Source: Nonomuraea sp. PA05 (lineage in GTDB: Bacteria; Actinomycetota; Actinomycetes; Streptosporangiales; Streptosporangiaceae). From it: a stretch of DNA of 64,000 nt. Both the position numbers and the translations under genes were made by a program. Below are positions 58,670 through 64,000 of the stretch, piece by piece (the first letter of the stretch is position 1; each line of letters opens with the position of its first letter). A model generated the notes under the pieces. That model did not search any database. It was not told the DNA's origin and worked only from the letters and a program-made list of their open reading frames with translations. The DNA is taken from contig NZ_VSEY01000015.1 in NCBI RefSeq assembly GCF_008086045.1, forward strand, positions 124,001-188,000, given 5' to 3'.

Positions 58670-60616
58670 ATGGCGGATCGGACAATGCACCCGGGGACCC
58701 CTGACTGCCGCAGCGCCGGACGCTACCTGTGGTGGCTCGTCACCCAGCAGCGCGGCCGGGTCATGGCGGGCGCCGCCCTGGGCACGGCGTGGATGGTCAC
58801 CCTGACGCTGCCGCCGTACTTCCTGTCCCGCGCCATCGACGACGGCCTGGCCACCGGACGCTACCCCGTGCTGGCCGGCTGGGTCGCCGCCGTGTTCGGC
58901 GTCGGCGTGCTGAACGCCTGGCTGGCCATCATGCGGCACCGGACGATGACCCGGGTGCGCATGGACGCCGCGTTCCGTTCCGTCCAGGTGGTGGCGTTGC
59001 AGGCGACGCGCCTGGGCGCGGCGCTGCCACGCAAGGTGACGGCCGGAGAAGTGGTCACGATCGGGTTCGGCGACGCCGCCATGATGAGCGGCACGCTCAC
59101 CGTCACCGGGCCCGGCGTCGGCGCGGTGCTGGCCTACGCGGTCGTGGCAGGCCTGCTGCTGACCGTCTCCCCCTTGCTGGCCGCCGTGGTGCTGCTCGGC
59201 GTGCCGCTGCTCGTCGTGCTGCTCGGCCCCCTGCTGGGACGGCTGCGCGGCGCGGAGACCGCCTACCGGATCCGGCAGGGCGACCTGGCCGCGCGCTTCG
59301 CCGACATCGCGGGCGGCCTGCGGGTGCTGAACGGCATCGGCGGCAAGGACGTGTACGCCGCCCGCTACCGGCAGGGCTCCCAGGAACTGCGGGAGCAGGG
59401 GTACCGCGTGGGAGCGGTGACGAGCTGGATCCACGCCCTGGGGGTCGGGCTGCCCACCCTGTTCCTGGGCGCGGTGACGTGGCTGGCGGCCCGGATGGCC
59501 GTGCAGGGGGACATCACCGTCGGCGAACTGGTCGCCGTGTACGGGTACGCCGCCGTGCTGGTCGTGCCCGTCGCGTTCTTCGTCGAGGGCGGCTACGACA
59601 TCGGGCGCGGCCTCGTCGCCGCCCGCAGGGTCGTGCACTTCCTGACCCTCAAGCCCGGCCGGCCGGACGGCGGCCTCGACGCCCCCTCGTCGCCCGCCCC
59701 CTTGCGCGACCCGGCGTCCGGCGTCGAGATCCCGCCCGGCACGCTGACCGCGCTGGTCAGCGCGCGTCCGGCGGAGACGGTGGCGGTGCTGGACCGGCTG
59801 GGCGGGTTCGCGGCGTCGGACGTGACGTGGGGCGGGGTGCGGCTCGGCGACATCGACCCCGCGCAGGTGCGGGAGCGGATCCTGGTCGCCGACAACGAGG
59901 CCGACCTGTTCGCGGGCACCTTGCGCACGGTCATCGCGGGCCGCGGAACCGCATCGGCGGACACCGCCGTCACGCGGGCCGCGCACACGGCCATGGTGGA
60001 CGAGGCTGTCATGCGGGCCGCGCACACGGCCATGGTGGACGAGGCTGTCATGCGGGCGGTGCACGCGGCCATGGCGGACGACGTCGTCCAGGCTCTGCCG
60101 CATGGGCTGGACGCGCCGATCGCCGCCCAGGGCCGCAACCTGTCGGGCGGGCAGCGGCAGCGCCTTCGGCTGGCCCGCGCGCTGCTGGCCGACCCGGAGA
60201 TCCTGCTGGCCGCCGAGCCCACCTCCGCCCTGGACGCCCACACGGAGGCGACGGTGGCGGCCCGGTTGCGGGCGGCCCGCGCCGGGCGTACCACGGCGGT
60301 GGCCACCACCTCGCCGCTCGTCCTGGACCGGGCGGACATCGTGCACTACCTGGTGGACGGCGTGCCGGCGGCTTCGGGCACCCACCACGACCTGCTACGC
60401 GACCAGCCCGGCTACCGCGCGCTGGTCTCGCGCGGCACGGATGACGACGACGACAACGGCACGGAAGCCGACGACTCCGGCCACGACAGCGCCGGCGGCG
60501 GTGACCGCGGTGGCGGCGGTGGCGGCGCTAACGGCGGTGGCCGCGGTGGCGGTGGCGGCGAAGGCAGCGGGAGGGACGGAAGTGGCGGCGTCGCGACCGA
60601 GGAGCGGGTCGGATGA
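58670..60616 (+). CDS. Heterodimeric ABC exporter subunit with degenerate nucleotide site and internal repeat
   Basis: 648 residues: six membrane helices (about 25-300), then a nucleotide-binding domain. Its Walker A is gone (LVSARPAETVAVLD where GxxGxGKS should be), the Q-loop Gln is replaced (VADNEADLF), Walker B lacks the Asp (LLAAEPTSALD) and the switch His is absent (VATTSP). The LSGGQRQR signature is perfect. Between Q-loop and signature is a triplicated 13-residue block. The C-terminus is an Asp/Gly-rich tail (about 588-648). It pairs with the next gene, which starts 4 nt before its stop. Confidence 0.9.
   Translation: MADRTMHPGTPDCRSAGRYLWWLVTQQRGRVMAGAALGTAWMVTLTLPPYFLSRAIDDGLATGRYPVLAGWVAAVFGVGVLNAWLAIMRHRTMTRVRMDAAFRSVQVVALQATRLGAALPRKVTAGEVVTIGFGDAAMMSGTLTVTGPGVGAVLAYAVVAGLLLTVSPLLAAVVLLGVPLLVVLLGPLLGRLRGAETAYRIRQGDLAARFADIAGGLRVLNGIGGKDVYAARYRQGSQELREQGYRVGAVTSWIHALGVGLPTLFLGAVTWLAARMAVQGDITVGELVAVYGYAAVLVVPVAFFVEGGYDIGRGLVAARRVVHFLTLKPGRPDGGLDAPSSPAPLRDPASGVEIPPGTLTALVSARPAETVAVLDRLGGFAASDVTWGGVRLGDIDPAQVRERILVADNEADLFAGTLRTVIAGRGTASADTAVTRAAHTAMVDEAVMRAAHTAMVDEAVMRAVHAAMADDVVQALPHGLDAPIAAQGRNLSGGQRQRLRLARALLADPEILLAAEPTSALDAHTEATVAARLRAARAGRTTAVATTSPLVLDRADIVHYLVDGVPAASGTHHDLLRDQPGYRALVSRGTDDDDDNGTEADDSGHDSAGGGDRGGGGGGANGGGRGGGGGEGSGRDGSGGVATEERVG
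59975..60091 (+). repeat. 39-bp in-frame tandem repeat inside the ABC nucleotide-binding domain
   Basis: Two identical 39-bp units at 59975-60013 and 60014-60052 and a diverged third at 60053-60091. Each adds 13 residues (RAAHTAMVDEAVM), and the third reads RAVHAAMADDVVQ and is probably the original. The extra copies fall in the helical subdomain that contacts the membrane part. Confidence 0.95.
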
Positions 60617-62394
60617 GCGCCGCCGCCCCGCAACCGACCCCCGCCCAGAACGACGCCCCCGGCGCCCTGCCCATCGCCGAGCCCGAGCAGACCCGCCGCG
60701 CCGCCCTCCGCCTGATCCGCCTGGACGCCCGCGCCTTCACCGGCATGCTCACCCTCAACGCCCTCGCCGCCATCGCGGGCCTGGCCGCACCATGGCTGCT
60801 GGGCCGCATCATCGACGAGGTCAAGGCCGGCGCCGGCCTGACCACGGTGGACCGCCTGGCCCTGGCCATCCTGGTCTGCGCCGTCGCCCAGCTCATCCTG
60901 TCCAGGTACGCGAGCTACGTCGGCCACCGCTTCGGCGAACGCACCCTGGCCCGCATCAGGGAGCAGTTCACGGAGCGGGCACTGGCCCTGCCGTCGTCGG
61001 CGGTCGAGCGGGCCGGCACGGGCGACCTGACCACGCGGGGCACCACCGACGTGGCCTCCGTGGGGGCGACGCTGCGTGACGCGGGGCCGGACGTGGCGAT
61101 CTCGGCCGTGCGGGCGGTGTTCGTGCTGGTGGCGGTCTTCGTGCTGGATCCGCTGCTGGGCGCGTGCGGGCTGCTGAGCCTGGTGGGCATCTGGTTCGCG
61201 TCCCGGTGGTACCTGCGGCGGGCGGTGACGGCGTACCTGGATGAGGGGTCGGCGAACTCGGCGCTCGCCGAGGAGCTGGCGTCGACCACGGGCGGCGCCC
61301 GCACGATGGAGGCGCTGCGTCTGGAGGAGCGCCGCATCGACGCCTGCCAGGGCGCGATCGAGGAGTGCCGGCGGACCCGGCTGAAGACGCTCGGGCTGCG
61401 CAGCGTGCTGTTCCCGGTGGTGGACGTCTCGCACGTGCTGCCGGTCACGGCCGTCCTGCTGCTGGGCGGGGCGCTGCTGATGCGGGAGCCGAGCACGGTG
61501 ACGCTGGGCACGGTGGTGGCCGCGGCGCTCTATCTGACCCAGCTCTCCGCGCCGCTCAACACCATTCTGGAGCAGCTCGAACGCCTGCAGAGCAGCACCG
61601 CCTCGTTCGCCCGCGTGGAGGGCCTGGCCCTGACCGCCACGCCGGCCGAGAACTCCCCCGTGCCGGCCGACGACCGCATCGAGGTGTCGGGGGTGCGTTT
61701 CGCCTACGAGGGCGGCCCGGACGTCCTGCACGGGGTTGACCTGCGGGTGCGCCCCGGCGAGCGGCTGGCGATCGTCGGCCCGTCGGGCGCGGGCAAGACG
61801 ACGCTCGGCCGGCTGCTGGCGGGCATGGACGCGCCGAGGGCGGGCTCCGTCACGGTGGGCGGCGTCCCGGTGGCCGACCTGGGCCCGGCCCAGCTCCGCG
61901 AGCGCGTCATCCTGGTCACCCAGGAGCACCACGTGTTCCTCGGCACCGTGCGCGACAACCTGCGGATCGCCGCCCCCTCGGCCACGGACGCGGAGCTGCG
62001 CGCGGCCCTGGCGGCGGTGGGCGCGGACTGGATCGACGACCTGCCCTGCGGCCTGGACACCGGCCTCGGCCACGGCGCCCACCACCCGGACGGCGCGCAG
62101 GCCCAGCAGCTGGCGCTGGCCCGCGTGGTGCTGGCCGACCCGCACACGCTGATCCTCGACGAGGCGACCGCGCTGCTGGACCCGCGCACGGCCAGGCACA
62201 CGGAGCGCGCGCTGGCGGCCGTGCTGCGGGGCCGCACGGTCATCGCCATCGCGCACCGGCTGCAGACCGCGCACGACGCGGACCGGGTGGCGGTGATGCA
62301 GGACGGGCGGCTCACTGAGCTGGGGACACACGACGAGCTGGTGGCGGCCGAGGGGGCGTACGCGGCTCTGTGGCACTCGTGGCATGGACGTTAA
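60613..62394 (+). CDS. Heterodimeric ABC exporter subunit with functional Walker motifs and degenerate signature
   Basis: 593 residues: six membrane helices (about 40-300) and a nucleotide-binding domain with Walker A GPSGAGKTT, Q-loop VTQEHHVF, Walker B LILDEATALLD and switch His AIAHRLQ, all intact. The signature LSGGQ is replaced by PDGAQ. Paired with the subunit upstream, one complete ATP site forms (its Walker motifs plus the partner's LSGGQ) and the other site is dead. The substrate is unknown; such pairs export drugs or natural products. ATG 60613 overlaps the previous stop. Confidence 0.93.
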   Translation: MSAAAPQPTPAQNDAPGALPIAEPEQTRRAALRLIRLDARAFTGMLTLNALAAIAGLAAPWLLGRIIDEVKAGAGLTTVDRLALAILVCAVAQLILSRYASYVGHRFGERTLARIREQFTERALALPSSAVERAGTGDLTTRGTTDVASVGATLRDAGPDVAISAVRAVFVLVAVFVLDPLLGACGLLSLVGIWFASRWYLRRAVTAYLDEGSANSALAEELASTTGGARTMEALRLEERRIDACQGAIEECRRTRLKTLGLRSVLFPVVDVSHVLPVTAVLLLGGALLMREPSTVTLGTVVAAALYLTQLSAPLNTILEQLERLQSSTASFARVEGLALTATPAENSPVPADDRIEVSGVRFAYEGGPDVLHGVDLRVRPGERLAIVGPSGAGKTTLGRLLAGMDAPRAGSVTVGGVPVADLGPAQLRERVILVTQEHHVFLGTVRDNLRIAAPSATDAELRAALAAVGADWIDDLPCGLDTGLGHGAHHPDGAQAQQLALARVVLADPHTLILDEATALLDPRTARHTERALAAVLRGRTVIAIAHRLQTAHDADRVAVMQDGRLTELGTHDELVAAEGAYAALWHSWHGR

Positions 62395-62408
62395 GGACTG
62401 AAAAATAT

Positions 62409-62433
62409 CTTCGCAAAGATCTCGCCTGCGAAG
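62409..62433. promoter_or_regulatory. Inverted repeat upstream of the amidase
   Basis: CTTCGCA (62409-62415) and TGCGAAG (62427-62433) with an 11-bp spacer, in AT-rich DNA directly after the ABC operon. It could terminate that operon or regulate the amidase, whose ATG is 58 bp further. The 96-bp spacer is too short for a c-di-AMP (ydaO) riboswitch. Confidence 0.4.
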
Positions 62434-62490
62434 GAAAATGTTGAGACGCTGAATCGCACGTACGCGCCCCCCAGTCCCGAGGAGTGGTCC

Positions 62491-64000
62491 ATGCGCAGAC
62501 TACTGGCGATCTCCCTGGTCGCCGTGCTCCCGTTAAGCAATATCAGCGCAGCTCACGCCCAGGAGCCCGCCGACCGGCAGCAGGCGTTCGCGGCCGCCGC
62601 CGCGCAGTTCCAGGTGCCGCAGAGCGTGCTGCTCGGCGTCTCCTACCTGGAGTCCCGCTGGGACGCCCACGCCGGGCAGCCCTCCAGCGACGCCGGGTTC
62701 GGCCCCATGCACCTGACCGACGCCGCCGCGTTCACCGGCGGCAACCACCACGACGAGGGGGAGGAGGACGCCCGCGGCGACGACAGCCGCCCGCTGCCCG
62801 CCCCCGCGGAGCAGCCCGCCCCGGCCGACGTCCCCGCCTCGCTGCGCACCATGGAGCGGGCCGCGGCGCTGACCGGTGAGAGCCACGAGAAGCTGCGCAC
62901 CGACGACGCCGCCAACATCCGCGGCGGCGCGGCGCTGCTGGCCGACTACCAGAAGGCGCTCGGCGCGCCGCTCAGCGACGACCCCGGCGAGTGGTACGGC
63001 GCGGTCGCCCGCTACTCGGGCGCCGAGGAGGCCGGAGCGGCCAAGTTCTTCGCCGACGAGGTCTTCGCCACGATCGAGCAGGGCGTCACCCGGACCACCG
63101 ACGACGGCGAGCGGATCGCGCTCCCGGCGGTGCCCGGCCTGGAGAAGATCGAGAAGTGGCTGGAGAAGCTGGGCCTGCGCCCGGCGCGCACCGACGGCGT
63201 GGAGTGCCCCGCCTCGATCTCCTGCGAGTGGATCCCGGCCGCCTACCAGGAGCTGCCGGACAACGACTACGGCCACTACGACCTGGCGAACCGCCCGTTC
63301 AGCCAGAAGGTCGACTACATCATCATCCACGACATGGAGGGATATTTCCTGCCCTCCATCCGCCTCAACCAGGACCCGAACTACGGCGCGAGCTGGCACT
63401 ACTCCCTCCGCTCGTCGGACGGCCACATCGCCCAGCACATCAAGACCAAGGACGTCGGCTGGCAGGCCGGCAACTGGTACATCAACGCCAAGTCCATCGG
63501 TCTCGAACACGAGGGCTTCCTGGCCGAGGGCGGCACCTGGTACACCGAGGCGATGTACCGGTCGAGCGCCCGCCTGGTCCGCTACCTGGCGCTCAAGCAC
63601 GGCGTGCCGATGGACCGCGCCCACATCCTGGGCCACGACAACGTTCCCGGCACCCTGCCGACGACCGTGCGCGGCATGCACGAGGACCCGGGGCCGTTCT
63701 GGGACTGGGCGCACTACTTCCAGCTCATGGGCGCCCCGCTGCACGCCTTCGGCAGCCCCAGGTCGGGCTCCATCATGATCAAGCCGGACTTCGCCACGAA
63801 CAAGCCGTACTTCTACGGCTGCGACCGCAAGAACCCGTCGGCCGCCTGCCCGCCGCTGCCCGCGAGCACCGTGTGGCTGCGCACCGAGCCCCGCGCGGAC
63901 GCGCCGCTGGTCAAGGACATCGGCAAGCACCCGACCGGCGACTCCCTCTACAGCGTCTACGACCACAGCGCCCGCGCCACCACCGGCCAGCGCTACGCCG
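62491..64000 (+). CDS. Secreted N-acetylmuramoyl-L-alanine amidase, partial (C-terminus outside window)
   Basis: 503 codons are visible, open to the window end. The signal peptide is 1-23 (cleavage after AHA). Residues 30-190 resemble a lytic-transglycosylase-like domain (VLLGVSYLESRWDAH has the Glu-Ser-Arg of that fold). The amidase_2 domain lies at about 265-400, with zinc His in YIIIHDMEG, ASWHYSL, and the GLEHEGF and AHILGHDNVPG segments. From about 455 STVWLRTEPRADAPLV begins an SH3-like wall-binding domain. GAGGAG precedes ATG 62491 by six bases. It cuts peptidoglycan between MurNAc and the stem peptide. Confidence 0.9.
   Translation, partial: MRRLLAISLVAVLPLSNISAAHAQEPADRQQAFAAAAAQFQVPQSVLLGVSYLESRWDAHAGQPSSDAGFGPMHLTDAAAFTGGNHHDEGEEDARGDDSRPLPAPAEQPAPADVPASLRTMERAAALTGESHEKLRTDDAANIRGGAALLADYQKALGAPLSDDPGEWYGAVARYSGAEEAGAAKFFADEVFATIEQGVTRTTDDGERIALPAVPGLEKIEKWLEKLGLRPARTDGVECPASISCEWIPAAYQELPDNDYGHYDLANRPFSQKVDYIIIHDMEGYFLPSIRLNQDPNYGASWHYSLRSSDGHIAQHIKTKDVGWQAGNWYINAKSIGLEHEGFLAEGGTWYTEAMYRSSARLVRYLALKHGVPMDRAHILGHDNVPGTLPTTVRGMHEDPGPFWDWAHYFQLMGAPLHAFGSPRSGSIMIKPDFATNKPYFYGCDRKNPSAACPPLPASTVWLRTEPRADAPLVKDIGKHPTGDSLYSVYDHSARATTGQRYA

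Noticed and set aside
62395..62490. Possible c-di-AMP (ydaO) riboswitch ahead of the cell-wall amidase
   Set aside because: Such riboswitches often precede peptidoglycan hydrolases in actinobacteria, but the spacer is only 96 bp and shows one short stem, not the required multi-helix fold.

Overview
This is a GC-rich chromosomal segment from a filamentous-type actinobacterium. Most likely it comes from the Streptosporangiaceae (Nonomuraea or a relative). I infer this from the very high GC, frequent GTG starts, 4-nt ATGA/GTGA gene overlaps, leaderless promoters, tandem Ser/Thr kinases and large numbers of TetR/XRE regulators. It is a mix of conserved core genes (gatCAB, ligA, mnmA, cysteine desulfurase, etfBA) and many accessory genes. 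I saw no rRNA, tRNA, CRISPR array, transposase or phage structural genes. No gene-free stretch exceeds 300 bases.

Layout. 1-6081: the start of a VanW-family membrane-anchored protein, then a citrate-type two-component system divergent from a tripartite tricarboxylate transporter operon (tctC-tctB-tctA). 6166-11153: the gatC-gatA-gatB operon for Glu-tRNA(Gln)/Asp-tRNA(Asn) amidotransferase. It is split between gatA and gatB by an ATP-binding/TOPRIM-like pair that looks like a two-gene OLD-type defence module. 11239-20727: a GGDEF-EAL protein, ligA, a MetE-core protein and an MBL-fold hydrolase sharing a 24-bp divergent promoter, mnmA, an unknown gene and a cysteine desulfurase. 20751-28275: TetR regulators with very clear operators, an MFS exporter, a HIT protein, two SDRs, two MmyB-like XRE regulators and small proteins.

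28295-34159 is the most unusual block. An XRE-TPR regulator faces a tight operon that encodes (i) a three-part fusion of two P-loop kinase domains with a nucleotidyltransferase, (ii) a small-molecule phosphotransferase-like protein with an altered catalytic loop and (iii) an SDR; a convergent Nudix hydrolase follows. This looks like an uncharacterised nucleotide-handling or small-molecule modification system. 34449-41472: etfBA and three tandem membrane Ser/Thr kinases. 42178-46142: a four-gene overlapping operon (coiled-coil protein, QueC-like PP-loop ATPase, DppA-type M55 D-aminopeptidase, Tat-exported amine oxidase), a second candidate uncharacterised pathway.

46296-53635: assorted genes, several showing decay. 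They include an endonuclease III-like protein without the catalytic residues, a cysteine-free HesB-like protein, a frameshifted rhodanese-CBS gene, a TetR tail remnant, a headless TetR, a secreted HNH nuclease with an overlapping partner, and glxR-hyi for glyoxylate metabolism. 53753-55859: an unknown protein paired with an XRE-ImmA/IrrE protease whose 5' end is a 36-bp minisatellite. 56511-64000: TetR and quinone-oxidoreductase genes (one behind a textbook MerR/SoxR-type promoter), a heterodimeric ABC exporter with one dead ATP site and an internal 13-residue repeat, and the beginning of a secreted N-acetylmuramoyl-L-alanine amidase that runs off the window.

All functional calls are by recognition of motifs and family resemblance. 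No database search was run.
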